64,000 nucleotides of DNA from Agelas oroides (lineage: Eukaryota > Porifera > Demospongiae > Agelasida > Agelasidae), in NCBI GenBank assembly GCA_949130485.1, contig OX422185.1, positions 19,099,353-19,163,352 of the forward strand. Direction: 5' to 3'. Position numbers and translations under genes: made by a program. Below the pieces are notes generated by a model, which ran no database searches, was not told the DNA's origin, and was given only the letters and a program-made list of their open reading frames with translations. Position 1 is the stretch's first letter. Every line of letters starts with the position of its first letter. This document shows positions 1-10,770 of the stretch, in pieces.

Positions 1-2203
1 GAACAAGAGTCAAATATAGTTTTCTGAGAGTGCTTGTGTTGCACCAACGGTAGAATTTCCTATAAATAAGTCCAATCACTCTTTTTGCTCTTGCCACAAT
101 GTCCGAAATATGTTCAGACCAGCAGAGATTATAGGAAATTGTGATACCAAGGTACTTGAAAAGATAGACTCGATCAAGTGACTCTGAGTAAAGAGTAATG
201 CAAAACTGATTTGAGATTGAACACTGTTTCTTTCTAGTTATCAACATAGTCTTACATTTGCTGCTGTTTAGAGTAAGAAAGTTGTCCCGAGTCCATTGAC
301 CAATTTTGTCGGTGTCTGATTGCAGGTCAACTAGGTCTTGTGTGCACCTGATAGGCTTGTAGAGAAGCATATCATCAGCATAAACAATCAATCGGGTATC
401 TGGGGATAGATCTGCCAGAAACACTGAGTCAACATAGATAATGAAGAGTAGGGGCCCCAGAATAGATCCTTGCGGGACACCTGAGAGTACTGGTAAAGAA
501 TCTGAAGCTTCTCCATTTACAATCACTCTCTGTTGTCTGTTGTAAAGGTAGTCCCCCAGCCACTGTAGAATATGGGAGTCAAGACCCATACTGGCTAGCT
601 TGTTTAGGAGAGGTCTATGGGGTACTGAATCAAACGCTTTCTTCAGGTCGAAGAAGACTGTGCCCACCTCTGCATTCTGCTCCAAGATCTGGTGCCACTC
701 ATCAGTCACTGTGAGCAAGGCAGAACCGGCTGATCTACCAGGCAGAAATCCCCATTGGTTTGGGGATAGAGGACAGAATAAGTCAACATGTGTGAAGATT
801 AGATTGTAAAAGTGCTTCTCAAGTATCTTGCTCAGAATAGAGAGAAGAGAGATCGGCCGGTAGTTGGAAGCTTGTGCTCTGTTGGAAGACTTAGGTATAG
901 GTACTATATTAGAGTTTTTCCATTCATCTGGGACTACTCCATTCATTACAGAGTAATTGAAAAGAGTTTTGAGAGAGGGTGCAATGACAGATGCAGTAGA
1001 TTTCAGCATTCTAGCCGCTATACCATCTGGTCCTGATGCCTTATTAGTATCCAAGGCTTGCAGCAATTCCAGTATCTCTTCCTCTGAGCAGAGAAGTTCA
1101 GGAGGGCATAGGTCAGGATGTACTCGCATCTGTTCAATATCTGAGGTATCAAGTGGGGGTTCAGATCGATTGAAGCAATTGGAGAAGAACTGGTTTAACA
1201 TTGACGCCTTTTCTTTATCGGATGAGGCTGTAGAGTTGTTATGTAGGAGAGTTGGTATTGAAGAGGATGAGTTATTTAATTTCTTCATAGCACTCCAAAA
1301 TGTTTTGGCATTTGAGGATAGATTACATAACTTTTCCATGTACTCCTTTTTTGCTCCGCGAAGGTTTGAAACTAGTTTGTTGCGCTGAATTTTATACTTT
1401 AGCCAGGATGTGGAGGTTCTCAGTTGCTTCGCCCTCTTGAAGAGAACATTCCGTCTCCTCATGCCATTTACGAGCTTTCTGTTCAACCATGGTGCGGCAC
1501 TCCCTGCGGTGGAGGTTGTCTGAGGGATGCATTCATACATGATCTCATAAAACCTATTTTTCCAGTTTATCCAAGAGACGTTAATATCATCATTTTCAAG
1601 TAGTGTGTTCCAGTCAGTATCTCTAATTCTCTCCCGAGCTTTATCAAAATCAGCGAGATCATACCTCCAATAACGCCTGCGAGTTGCTTTGGCTTTTTCC
1701 TTACTCCCTTTCATTTTTACTTGCAAAAAGACAGAATTGTGGTCTGAGTTTGCAAGGGGTGGCATAACGGTGCACTCACTAACATTCTGCAAGTTAGACA
1801 CAAGTGCGAGGTCAATAATTGAGCTGTGTCCTGATTGGCTATAATGAGTTGGGTCCTTTACTACCTGAGTAAGAGAAAAAACATGAATAAGGTTAGACAG
1901 CTTACAAAAAAGATGATGAGATGTATTACAGAAATCAATGTTGAAGTCACCAAGGAGGATGAAGTTTGTGAAACAGGTGATGTCCAAGTTTTCCAAACAT
2001 GTATACAAAGCATCCATGAGTTCCGAGGATGAATTTGGTGGGCGATAAAATGCTCCGATTGTGGTTTTTCTATTGTTTACTGTGAGGGACTGGATGCATG
2101 AGTTAATCTCGAGAAAATTTGTTGATCTCAGGAGAATTGATCTTGCGAGAGTTGATTTCGAGAGAGTTGATCTCGAGAGATGACCCCGGTTGAAGAGAGG
2201 CAT
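1..2203 (-). CDS. Non-LTR retrotransposon (APE-type LINE) endonuclease/reverse transcriptase, partial
   Basis: One reading frame stays open from an ATG at 2203 down to base 1 and continues past the window edge (at least 734 codons). I checked the frame at four separated motifs and all agree. The C-terminal half of an AP-type endonuclease comes first: LLGDFNIDF near residue 85 and the catalytic SDH of NSDHNSVF near 153. The reverse transcriptase follows, with NYRPISLLS, FFDLKKAFDS near 517, VPQGSILGPLLFI and the catalytic YADD near 606. RKFYRWCNTSTLRK near the edge is the post-RT region. The N-terminal endonuclease is missing and an in-frame stop lies just upstream of 2203, so the copy is 5' truncated. 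The motif style suits the CR1/L2/Jockey group; the exact clade is inference. The ORF looks undamaged, which suggests a recent insertion. Confidence 0.88.
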   Translation of the reverse strand, partial: MPLFNRGHLSRSTLSKSTLARSILLRSTNFLEINSCIQSLTVNNRKTTIGAFYRPPNSSSELMDALYTCLENLDITCFTNFILLGDFNIDFCNTSHHLFCKLSNLIHVFSLTQVVKDPTHYSQSGHSSIIDLALVSNLQNVSECTVMPPLANSDHNSVFLQVKMKGSKEKAKATRRRYWRYDLADFDKARERIRDTDWNTLLENDDINVSWINWKNRFYEIMYECIPQTTSTAGSAAPWLNRKLVNGMRRRNVLFKRAKQLRTSTSWLKYKIQRNKLVSNLRGAKKEYMEKLCNLSSNAKTFWSAMKKLNNSSSSIPTLLHNNSTASSDKEKASMLNQFFSNCFNRSEPPLDTSDIEQMRVHPDLCPPELLCSEEEILELLQALDTNKASGPDGIAARMLKSTASVIAPSLKTLFNYSVMNGVVPDEWKNSNIVPIPKSSNRAQASNYRPISLLSILSKILEKHFYNLIFTHVDLFCPLSPNQWGFLPGRSAGSALLTVTDEWHQILEQNAEVGTVFFDLKKAFDSVPHRPLLNKLASMGLDSHILQWLGDYLYNRQQRVIVNGEASDSLPVLSGVPQGSILGPLLFIIYVDSVFLADLSPDTRLIVYADDMLLYKPIRCTQDLVDLQSDTDKIGQWTRDNFLTLNSSKCKTMLITRKKQCSISNQFCITLYSESLDRVYLFKYLGITISYNLCWSEHISDIVARAKRVIGLIYRKFYRWCNTSTLRKLYLTLV
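2105..2190. repeat. Short degenerate repeats at the 5' edge of the LINE copy
   Basis: Five or so units of a GTTGATCTCGAGAGA-like 15-18 bp motif lie where the LINE frame stops resembling endonuclease. In the minus frame they read as LSRSTLSKSTLARS-like residues, so the first roughly 35 codons of the open frame are probably not retrotransposon protein. Confidence 0.5.
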
Positions 2204-2607
2204 GCAAGGGTGGTGTTAAGAAAGGAAAAAAGAGACGGAGTGATGCATGTGATCCACTCCTTACCTTTTCAAACTAGCTCGAACAGTAAGGGCTATATAA
2301 CACAGTCCTGTGCATGTGTTGTTATTAAGTAACCTTATAGTTGCTTTTGGTTTGACTATGCAGTGACTAGTTTGTTTTTGTTCCAGGACCTGTATGGAAA
2401 TCTACTAATATGTGGTACAGCATTCCTGATTTCAAAATAAAATTTTATCTCTAACAGTTTGCATGCAATGATTAGAGAGAGTATACCTTACGTAAGGTAT
2501 ACTATCTATATGCTATGTCAGGTGTACTATCTACGCTATAATGAATGAGTGTAGGAACCAGAAGAGCCAAACTGTCAAAAAAATTGACAGTTCTGTGTTC
2601 GATGGTG
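2204..2607. other. Intergenic, no gene seen
   Basis: About 400 bp of AT-rich sequence with no supported coding exon. A short palindrome, ACCTTACGTAAGGT, lies near 2486. Confidence 0.5.
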
Positions 2608-2616
2608 GAGGAATCG

Positions 2617-2740
2617 TAGCCTCATTCCCAGGCCTACCCCGTTTTTTGTTCTTCGGTTTGCGTTCAATATAATACTCCGTGTATTATATTGAACGCAAAC
2701 CGAAGAACAAAAAAACGGGGTAGGCCTGGGAACGAGGCTA
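2617..2740. mobile_element. Foldback MITE, TAGCCTC family, 9-bp TSD
   Basis: A 124-bp nearly perfect inverted repeat begins TAGCCTCATTCCCAGG and ends CCTGGGAACGAGGCTA, with only a few unpaired bases in the centre. It is flanked by identical 9-bp direct repeats, GAGGAATCG, at 2608-2616 and 2741-2749. A 9-bp target duplication is typical of Mutator-like (MULE) transposition, so I infer non-autonomous mobilisation by such an element. It has no coding capacity. Its terminal TAG forms the stop codon of the adjacent broken SWIM gene on the minus strand. Confidence 0.93.
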
Positions 2741-3507
2741 GAGGAATCGATCTCTTAGCTGCAGGCACTGAAATACTGACTTCAGAATTCTTTCTCTTCT
2801 TTCCAACAAACTCACTGGAGAGTATGGTACTGACTTCATAGCAGGAGGCATTACCCAGTAGGCACTCTTCTGCGTAACAGTCAGTGATTCTCTGCTCTCA
2901 ACTCCAACACCAATGACCCAAAGCAAGTGATGCAACACAGGAACAAGTCTCACCCAGTCCTGCCATGCAATCACAGTGCGCAGCAAGGATTCTTCCATGA
3001 TCCATGGAGTGAGTGGTTTTTCACTCAATTTCTGAGAGTGATTTACCTGTACGTGAAAGAATGCCAAGGTGCTGACTTTAGGCTGCCAACAACAGTTGAA
3101 ATCAGTAGCTAAGTCTTTCCAATAACAATTCTCTTGGTATCAACAGCCTTCACAAGTACTTCTCTCGCCCATCCTCGCACAAAGTTCTGGTAGCAGTCCG
3201 AACTCTTGTAGTTGAGCAGGTCTTCTTTAGAGTAGGGGCTTGGAGACAGAATCAGGTACATGCAGACATGGACGTACGTAATAGCAGGCCATAAGTAAAC
3301 GTTATCATGCCATTCGTTCCTCGGTATTTCATAGGGATTAATACCATTCACCAGATCCAGCTTATCCGCATATCTTTTCTTCCAGTCCACATCTGCGATG
3401 GTAGTATAATATGCTGGAATGAGTCCGCGCTGCATCGCTAGCGCTGTGAATCGTGTTGAACCGCAAGTGTTACGCATACGCTTGTCCTCCAACATGGCGG
3501 ATAGCAA
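2738..3507 (-). pseudogene. Broken SWIM-type zinc-finger protein gene
   Basis: The upstream block (3507-3109) encodes 132 residues including ADVDWKKRYADKLDLVNG, ITYVHVCMYLILSPSPYS and FVRGWAREVLVKAVDTKR. This resembles the uncharacterised SWIM-finger proteins, sometimes linked to YqaJ exonucleases, found in many copies in sponge and cnidarian genomes. The next block has VNHSQKLSEKPLTPW, then a region whose +1 frame reads ILAAHCDCMAGLGETCSC, the CxC...CxH SWIM finger with the last His replaced by Cys. It then returns to frame for GVGVESRESLTVTQKSAYWV. An approximately 70-bp insert with a stop splits the conserved GK/VNHSQ junction (about 3056-3116) and has no GT donor. At least two compensating frameshifts occur around 2920-3000, and the final stop is supplied by the MITE at 2740. 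I call it a degraded copy; the family assignment is from memory of the motif pattern. Confidence 0.72.
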
Positions 3508-3646
3508 CAGTTACTAAGGAAATTAGGCCGGAAGCTGACGTCATTGCAACGGGTCTATAGATTTAGTGATATTTAGTCATGTACGTATAAATGAGAGAGG
3601 GTAGCTGATTGGATATACTGGGATGGGGACATTGAAGGATAAAAGT

Positions 3647-3805
3647 AGCCAGATGTTGTAAGAAGTCTCTTGTGTATGAATACAAGAGACTTCTTACTAG
3701 CCTCGTTCCCAGGCCTTCCGACTGTCCAGTTTTTGATCGCTTGCAGGTGATCATAAAACTGGATGGTGGGAATGGAACGAGGCTAACTTCTTACCACATC
3801 TGGCT
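3647..3805. repeat. Hairpin interrupted by a nested MITE
   Basis: If the MITE at 3698-3785 and one copy of its 9-bp duplication are removed, the flanks form a hairpin: AGCCAGATGTTGTAAGAAGT at 3647-3666 pairs with ACTTCTTACCACATCTGGCT at 3786-3805 with a single mismatch, and the arm continues into CTCTTGT/ACAAGAG around a short AT loop. Confidence 0.8.
3698..3785. mobile_element. 88-bp foldback MITE, TAGCCTCG family, 9-bp TSD
   Basis: It begins TAGCCTCGTTCCCAGGCC and ends GGAACGAGGCTA. Identical direct repeats ACTTCTTAC flank it at 3689-3697 and 3786-3794. The arms pair imperfectly around a GATCGCTTGCAGGTGATC centre. It is inserted into one arm of an older hairpin. Confidence 0.92.
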
Positions 3806-4070
3806 GCTCTTTTCAGCTCTCCAAACCTCCTGGTAGATTCTGAGTGTGGCAAGAAGGAAAGGGAGGATTTCATAGCACTCATAGAGGTCGACTGGGTGTG
3901 CCTTTGTGCTAAAGTGTGTCATCATCACATCACACAAGTGGTTTTAAAAGTAGTAAGAGCAAATGAAAGTAAAATGCAGACAGAAATGTGAACGTAATTA
4001 GCATAAGGCCCTTCTAAGGGAACATCTACGAACTATTTTTCCAAAGTAACATCACTGTGACGTGATCCCC

Positions 4071-4206
4071 TAGTCTCGTGCCCAGACTGCTTTCGGAAAA
4101 ATCAAGAAGGGGTCTGGCAACATGGCCATACATTGCTTTGTTCACGCAGTCTGTACAGTGTGTGCCAATCAGCAAGATTTCCAAAAGGGGTCTGGGCACG
4201 AGACTA
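4071..4206. mobile_element. 136-bp MITE, TAGTCTCG family, 9-bp TSD (8/9)
   Basis: Termini are TAGTCTCGTGCCCAGAC and GTCTGGGCACGAGACTA. The flanking nonamers are GTGATCCCC (4062-4070) and GTGACCCCC (4207-4215), one mismatch apart. The interior is not a perfect palindrome, unlike the TAGCCTC members. Confidence 0.88.
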
Positions 4207-4215
4207 GTGACCCCC

Positions 4216-4860
4216 CTCTCCCCCTCCTCATAACATCATGCATACTGTCAACTGTTGGTCAGACACCGCCCTCAAATAATAGCCATGGCTAATTATCCAT
4301 CCGCCCAGTTGGAATAACTTAATCCTATACACATAACTTGACTACTTATATTTTGGTATGTATACACAGGTGTCCTGTTATGACAAGTGTCCAAGAGTTG
4401 ATAGGGAACTGTTTCTATATTTCTCTTCGCAGAAGTGCAGAAGCTTCATTCAAGATCTGCCTGTCGTATCCTCCCACGTGAAGACATAAATATATGATGC
4501 TTACATGCAAGAACTCAATGCTGTTGTGTTGTATGTAGTCATTTTTGTACCTAGTCAATTTTGTTAGCCTCAGTCTTTCTTACTCCAGTGCTTGTCAGGC
4601 ATACTGCAAGAAACTAACGCATGATTAGAAGGCCTGGTTGTAAGGATGTTATTTTATTTTGGAAGTATGGTTGGTCAAATTTTACAATCAGTTATGATTT
4701 GCAGCAACATGCATGGTTGAATTTCAGCTGAACAGTAAAACAAGTAGTATCAGCCTTATCCTAGCCATGATCTATGCAGGCAGGCTACTTTGATAATTAT
4801 AACGTCATGTAGCTACTAACGCTAAAAGAAGTCATCTAGCTAGTCCCATGCTGCAAGAGT
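4216..4860. other. Intergenic, no gene seen
   Basis: AT-rich sequence without supported exons, tandem arrays or inverted repeats. Confidence 0.5.
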
Positions 4861-4949
4861 CTAGCCTATTAAAGTCCACCGTGAGACTGACGTAGGCAAC
4901 TGACAAGAGTGCGAGCGAGAGTAACTCACCCGATCCGACTTCACTGTAG

Positions 4950-5207
4950 GCCGTGCAAGTTGCACCGGAAGTCACATGACCAATTAGGGCGGTACCACAT
5001 GGGATTGGGTGAAAAGACAGCCTCCCTTTTATATAGTTGCGGCATCCTTTGACCTACGAGGCTCGTTTATCAATGAATACGGCCATCGTATACCGGTACG
5101 CGCGAAATTTAAACGCCAATCCTTCGTAGTTTCGAATAGAACTTGCAGGGAATACAGAACAGCGGGAACCTACTCATAAAAGCGCAAATTGCGCTTCCAA
5201 AATCGAA
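4950..5207 (+). promoter_or_regulatory. Possible promoter and untranslated first exon
   Basis: This is a CpG-richer patch in AT-rich surroundings. It holds CCGGAAGT (ETS-like) and CACATG near 4973, a TTTTATATAG TATA-like box at 5028, and an exon-like end AATCGAAG/GTTAGTG at 5207. The next acceptor (5608) lies eight bases before an ATG. These fit a promoter with an untranslated first exon for the short coding exon at 5617, but this is inferred from consensus elements only. Confidence 0.35.
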
Positions 5208-5616
5208 GGTTAGTGTTTGTGTACCTCTTGTATAGCTATAAAACCAAACCCACAGTTTGTGTTTGCTTACAACAGTAATATGGGATGCCCCCTATTGTTC
5301 TAAAGTAGGTGTGAGTTTGTTCCATGTATTGTTCGTACTATATTTCACAATTTAGTGCGTACGGTGTGTATGTAGTTGTGTACCTATATCTTGAAAGGTG
5401 TGGCTCTGTTATAAAAAGCCTCCACTAAAATGTTTGTAGTGTATTGAAGCTTTGCTTTGAATACCTAACTAAATTCTAGAATGTTAGTCACTCGTTGTAG
5501 AACTAATTGTAATTGTCATTAACTGGTTGATGAAACATGATCATAGCATATGGTATGCTCACTATGTATATGTTATAATCTCCATCAGTTCCCATTTTAT
5601 TTTAACAGGATTCACC

Positions 5617-6360
5617 ATGCCTCGCAAATGTAGACTTGGAGTGTATAGGAAGAACTGGGAGCGCAAAAAAAAGCAGAGAAGAGCCACCATGGTAAGATTA
5701 TAACTGTAACATTGTTTGAAATGTATATCTATTGTACTGGGACAAACATGCACAGTAACAATGATACCTTTCACATAGGAAATGGAACTGCAGGCACTTG
5801 CAGCCATCAACCTCAAACAGTGGCACATGGGTCAAATTCACCCAATGAAATGGTGAAGGCCATGTATACAACTGTTAGTGCCAACTTTGGCACTATCAAG
5901 CTAATGAATCTCATGGTGTTGCTCGTGTTTGCAAAATCATTGCTAGCTCAAAAGAAACAAGTCAGCCTGTAGTCATAAGCCACTGTCTTGAGATCAACAG
6001 CAACTTGACATGGTCACTCTTTGTCCATAACCGTCGAGTAGATAATGAAAACTGTTCTGCTTTGTCATCCGTGCCTAAGTGCCTTGATGTGACCTCACTT
6101 GCCAGCTTACTCTGCATGCTGGATGAAATGCCGGTATGTCCTGGACACCCTGAGAAACACTTCCTTGAGATGGTGGCTGCGAAAAAGGGCAGATTTGTGG
6201 ACATTCTGGGGACACTGTCGCTTTCATTGACAGTTATGCTTTGGTCCACTTGAATGGTGAATCCTATGCTAGAACAGTGTGCACAACTTCATGCAAAGTG
6301 CTTGTCAATGGTGGAAAATGTTCTACGTCTCATATACCTATGACTACACGAATCTTACGG
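5617..6360 (+). pseudogene. Decayed multi-exon gene of unrecognised, repeat-like family
   Basis: An acceptor (TTTAACAG, 5608) precedes ATG 5617 and a 25-codon basic exon, MPRKCRLGVYRKNWERKKKQ followed by RRATM, which ends at a good donor (ATG/GTAAGA, 5691). An acceptor CACATAG at 5778 opens a second exon in phase (EMELQALAAINLKQWHMG), which soon stops at 5847. Further on, one frame from about 5915 to 6200 reads YQANESHGVARVCKII, then SNLTWSLFVHNRRVDNEN and LCMLDEMPVCPGHPEKHF. At about 6208 the sense shifts frame and continues SGDTVAFIDSYALVHLNGES and CTTSCKVLVNGGKC until a stop near 6357. The frame changes and stops show decay. I do not recognise the family; its style suggests a dispersed transposon-related protein. 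Confidence 0.45.
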
Positions 6361-6607
6361 TAATTTTACGATGAACAGTGTGTCTATCGGGAAAGACATG
6401 GACAAGTCTGAAAACAGCAAAGCTGAGGTGTATTTTTCTAGCCCAAAATGGATGCTACTTTCTGCTTCAGCTAGCTTCAGGGAGCCATTGAAAACTTATA
6501 TCCAGCGACGCTGAAGTGGGCGAGGACCAACAGTCGGAGACTGACAACTGTACAAGTGACGCAGTTTTTACCTTTTCTCTCGAAATTCTTGGCCGCCAGC
6601 TAAGCCT

Positions 6608-7089
6608 CTATACTCATGTTTTCATGCAGATGTGAGTTAGTGTAAAACGGTGTTTGCTTCCTATTAGAGCTCACCACTGTTAGCTATGTGGAATAACACA
6701 ATGATTGTGCAACACCACAATGAACTGTCAGTGCAGTCAGCTGCAGGGAGGATGATAGTCCAACATCACTGAGAAATCAGCATCTGCCTGCCACCTTCTC
6801 TGTTTGCCTGACTATAGAATGCTCATGTTTTTATGCAGTTGTGAGTTAGTGGAAACGTGCCATTCAGCTTCTGGTGCTGCTTACTTTTTCTCTTTTGGTC
6901 ACCAGCTAACTGTTTATGTTCTTTGGCTAATGGCTAGACAGACACTAGAAATATGCGGCTATGGAGGGTGTTTACTTTCTATTATAGTTCACTATCAATT
7001 AGGATAATTGTACCACACCGAGCTGAACTGTCAAAATGTCAATTTACTTAGCTGCAAGAGAGGTAATACTCCAGCATCATTGATAAATC
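6608..7089. repeat. Diverged tandem duplication
   Basis: Two copies of the same AT-rich module lie in tandem (about 6608-6779 and 6812-7089). Shared stretches are CTCATGTTTT(C/T)ATGCAG.TGTGAGTTAGTG, CTATTA.AG.TCAC and ATCA(C/T)TGA(G/T)AAATC. The second copy has about 100 bp of extra sequence. No coding potential is retained. Confidence 0.65.
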
Positions 7090-7099
7090 CTAGGGTATG

Positions 7100-10030
7100 G
7101 ACTTGCTTCAAACGTCCGGCGCCCAGTCTCTATGATATGATTCACTTTGAATAAGAATCACTAAGGGTTCCAATACAAAGATTTCTTATCATTACCTGCA
7201 GCTGATTTCTGTTGAAAGATGAGAATTGAGTATCTCATTTCTGTCGAAAAAGAGTAATCTGTGATATGAACCAACCTGAATGTCCTTATGGCTCCACTTT
7301 ATATCCAACATATAGTGCAACTATGTTGGATAATTGTGACGTGTACTATATAGTATATGTTCAATTCAAGTGTTAGCTATAACCACACCGCAAAAGGAAA
7401 GAAACTTCAAATAAAAAAATGCAATTGGACATGCAGCCAGCTTGTCCTGCCCATCACAAATTCAGTGTGAAAGTTACAAAGGGTTACTTGAGGAACATTG
7501 AATCCAGGTGTATACACACTTCACACCAAAAATTAAGCATTGTCATTGCATGTAGCTAGAGTGAAGTGAAGCTAATTGACTTGCTAACACATGTGCGCTG
7601 CATGTCTAAATATTCTGTCTACTCAGGATGCCTTACCTCTCTACCACAGACTTGGACACAATTTGGTATTTATGGTAGGTTCGGTAATCTGTTTTGCCTC
7701 GACTGAATACTCTGCCTCCTTCTTGAGCACCTTCAGTTTTTTGAACTGCTTTCCTCTGTGAGGCCCTGTCCAGTCTGATATTATTACAAGTCTCCACTCA
7801 CATTTGTCACTTGGCTTTTTTAGCTGTAAGCAACCCAAGTGTATAGGAAAGTAAAAATCTCTCCAGCCTCAGGCTGCAGCATGGAGACTTGCATTAGCAT
7901 ATTTATAGCACATACACTTCCACAGCAAACATCTGTGAATGTCTGATCACAGCCCAGAAGAGAATGGGAGAAGAATGTAATTATGCTTAATCAATTAGGC
8001 AAACTGAAAATTGATGTTCTCTGTTCTCCTGTTGAATTTCACTAGGGGCACCCAGAGGAGGTAGGACATGGTCACAACTGCAAAACTTCCCTGAGATATG
8101 GCTGGGCATTCTTGGACAAGTTGAACACAAGGCTATTACCTTTTAGCTCTACAGTAATATGTATCTGCTCCTCCTTGTAAACTGTTGCTATCGTCAATAC
8201 TGACTTATGTGGCAGAAGAAGCTAGTATACAAGCTTTATTTACTTTATTTGTTTGTTTGTTTGTTTGTTACGGATCCTTTTTCTTACTGCATGTCCTCTG
8301 TTCTCCCACATGCAGCACAAGTTCCTCTGCCACACCTAATTCATATTTTTCAAGCTGACTAGATCAGAGCACCATCAAGAGATCATCATTACGATATTTC
8401 ACAACATGTATTCTAGTGTTAATATATATTTCGTGTAGAATACATCAGATTTTTTAGAGTGAAATAGCTATGTAATTTTTTTTTTTTCTCTATAAATTTT
8501 TATGCAAAGGCATACAGGTGAAGGCAAATAGCAACCTAATGCTAGTACAAAGCCTGCCCAGCAAATCAAAAGAACAAGAAGCAATAATATGAGTCATGGA
8601 CGTAGCTAATATTTACACACAAGAGAGTAAGCAGTAATACATTCACAACATACATGCATGTACAGTCATTCTATGATTCATTATAATACACACGGAATAC
8701 GGACAGGCAATGGATGTATATAACACACAGTGACCTAATATCGCTAAGCATTTCGAGTGGTCAAGGAGCACAGCAGGGCAGGAGCCCTGCTTCCCCTGCT
8801 GTGCTAGAAAGCTCCTGCGCAACAGCGCACTGCACAGGTTTCGCTGGACCATTGCCCCGAGGTTGGTTGCTGGACCCTGCATGGCGCGCGCGCATACTTT
8901 GAGCCACAAGAATCCGTCTTCTTTTGGTAGCCATGTTATGTGGACGAAGAATACTTGTTACGGAGGAAAGTAGACTGTTTACGGTTTTATATACATGTAA
9001 AAAGTGGAAGGCGTGGTTAGTCACGAGCATGCAGTGTTGTGGAAAAGAAACGGTGAGTGGAATGCTTAAAATACTGAACCGATTAGCTACAGGGCGTGTT
9101 CTGTGTGTTTCAAGACTATACAACCTCTACTTTGTCCTGCATGCTTAATTATCAGGTGTGGAAGTAATTACAAATTGTTGGCATCATCAGACTTTCAAGC
9201 TTGTCACAAATGTCACTTCTAGTAATGTCTTGAGCTAATAGAACCAGCAGACAACTGGAACAAAATGCATATGTGTGGAACCCCTTGGTTGGAACTTTGT
9301 GGGTCATTTATTATCCTCTGTATTGCAATCGCAAGCTTCTGTAACTATTTGCAGCTGCTTTTCACATTTTCAAGTAATGTACATACAATGACACCATAGT
9401 AGGACCATAGCATTCATCATAATAATGCCACTCCAATAAATGTTCATATTTCTAGTCAGCTATAAAATTTAGTGCATCTCATCATAAGTAATTGTTTCTC
9501 ACAAATTGTTTTTATAGTTGTGTTCATGCAAAGGAGCATGCAACGCAAGCATCAACACTTATTGGCAACCAATCAAGCTCCAGGTGAGGTTGTACTTCCT
9601 GTCAAATGTGACTTCTGCTTGATATGTGGTGTATGTGTGTGGCTTGTGTCTGGGATGTGCCATTGCTCCCACTCTCTTCAATCTCTACTTAAATCTGGCC
9701 GCTGAGAGCTGGTGACAGGATTTACTGTAGCAAAGTACTTCTAGTGCATGCATAACTTAAATTAGTCTGGCATAGCAACAAGTTACTGCTCTATTGAAAA
9801 TATGTAGATCTTTTTTTTGCATATACCCAAAGCAGCGAACAAGTACATAGTATAAGAAGGAAAAAAAAATCTAACATACTTAGTACTAATTGACTAATAA
9901 GCTCCTAGACCCTCCATGTCTTTCAATAATGAGGGAAGAAAAACTTGTTACCATGGTGATGGTTACTATATTTACTTGTAGAGGAAGAAATCACTGCATA
10001 AAGGTATTCACACTTCTAACAGAGAACAGA
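7100..10030. other. Intergenic, no gene I can support
   Basis: Mostly AT-rich single-copy sequence with a (GTTT)n run at about 8246-8270. A CpG-rich patch at 8761-8940 holds a short minus-strand ORF starting at 8934 (MATKRRRILVAQSMRARHAG, 57 codons) and a palindrome of AGCACAGCAGGG type at 8768-8806. No donor or homology was seen, so I do not call a gene. Confidence 0.5.
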
Positions 10031-10107
10031 AATAATTACATGGATATGCTATAGCTATGGATTACAGAATGTGTACAAATGTTTGCACAAAATACACTGC
10101 ATGGCAT

Positions 10108-10700
10108 GTTCAGATAACTGAAGTGTTCGGATAACTGAAGTGTTCGGATAAGTGAAGTGTTCGGATAACTGAAGTGTTCGGATAAGTGAAGTGTTCGGAT
10201 AACTGAAGTGTTCGGATAAGTGAAGTGTTCGGATAACTGAAGTGTTCGGATAACTGAAGTGTTCGGATAAGTGAAGTGTTCGGATAACTGAAGTGTTCGG
10301 ATAACTGAAGTGTTCGGATAACTGAAGTGTTCGGATAAGTGAAGTGTTCGGACAACTGAAGTGTTTGGACAACTGAAGTGTTCGGATAAGTGAAGTGTTC
10401 GGATAACTGAAGTGTTCGGATAAGTGAAGTGTTCGGACAACTGAAGTGTTCGGATAAGTGAAGTGTTCGGATAAGTGAAGTGTTCGGATAAGTGAAGTGT
10501 TCGGACAACTGAAGTGTTCGGACAACTGAAGTGTTCGGATAAGTGAAGTGTTCGGATAAGTGAAGTGTTCGGATAACTGAAGTGTTCGGACAACTGAAGT
10601 GTTCGGACAACTGAAGTGTTCGGATAAGTGAAGTGTTCGGATAACTGAAGTGTTCGGATAACTGAAGTGTTCGGATAACTGAAGTGTTCGGATAAGTGAA
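10108..10700. repeat. 17-bp minisatellite, about 35 copies
   Basis: The unit is GATAACTGAAGTGTTCG, with variants GATAAGTG and GACAACTG, in an almost unbroken array. Because 17 is not a multiple of 3 and the complement has no stop codon, all three minus frames stay open. Each yields a 17-residue repeat (LSEHFSYPNTSVIRTLQ and variants). These are repeat artefacts rather than genes. Confidence 0.95.
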
Positions 10701-10770
10701 ACAATATACTATTTGTATACAAAGCAGAGTACTTTCCAAATTAAGTTCAGATAAGTAACTTCCTACTGTG

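Noticed and set aside
8761..9123. Minus-strand ORF of 120 codons in a CpG-rich patch
   Set aside because: No recognised domain, overlapping ORFs on both strands, no splice or neighbour support.
10108..10700. CRISPR array
   Set aside because: Head-to-tail 17-bp units with no spacers, in an animal genome.
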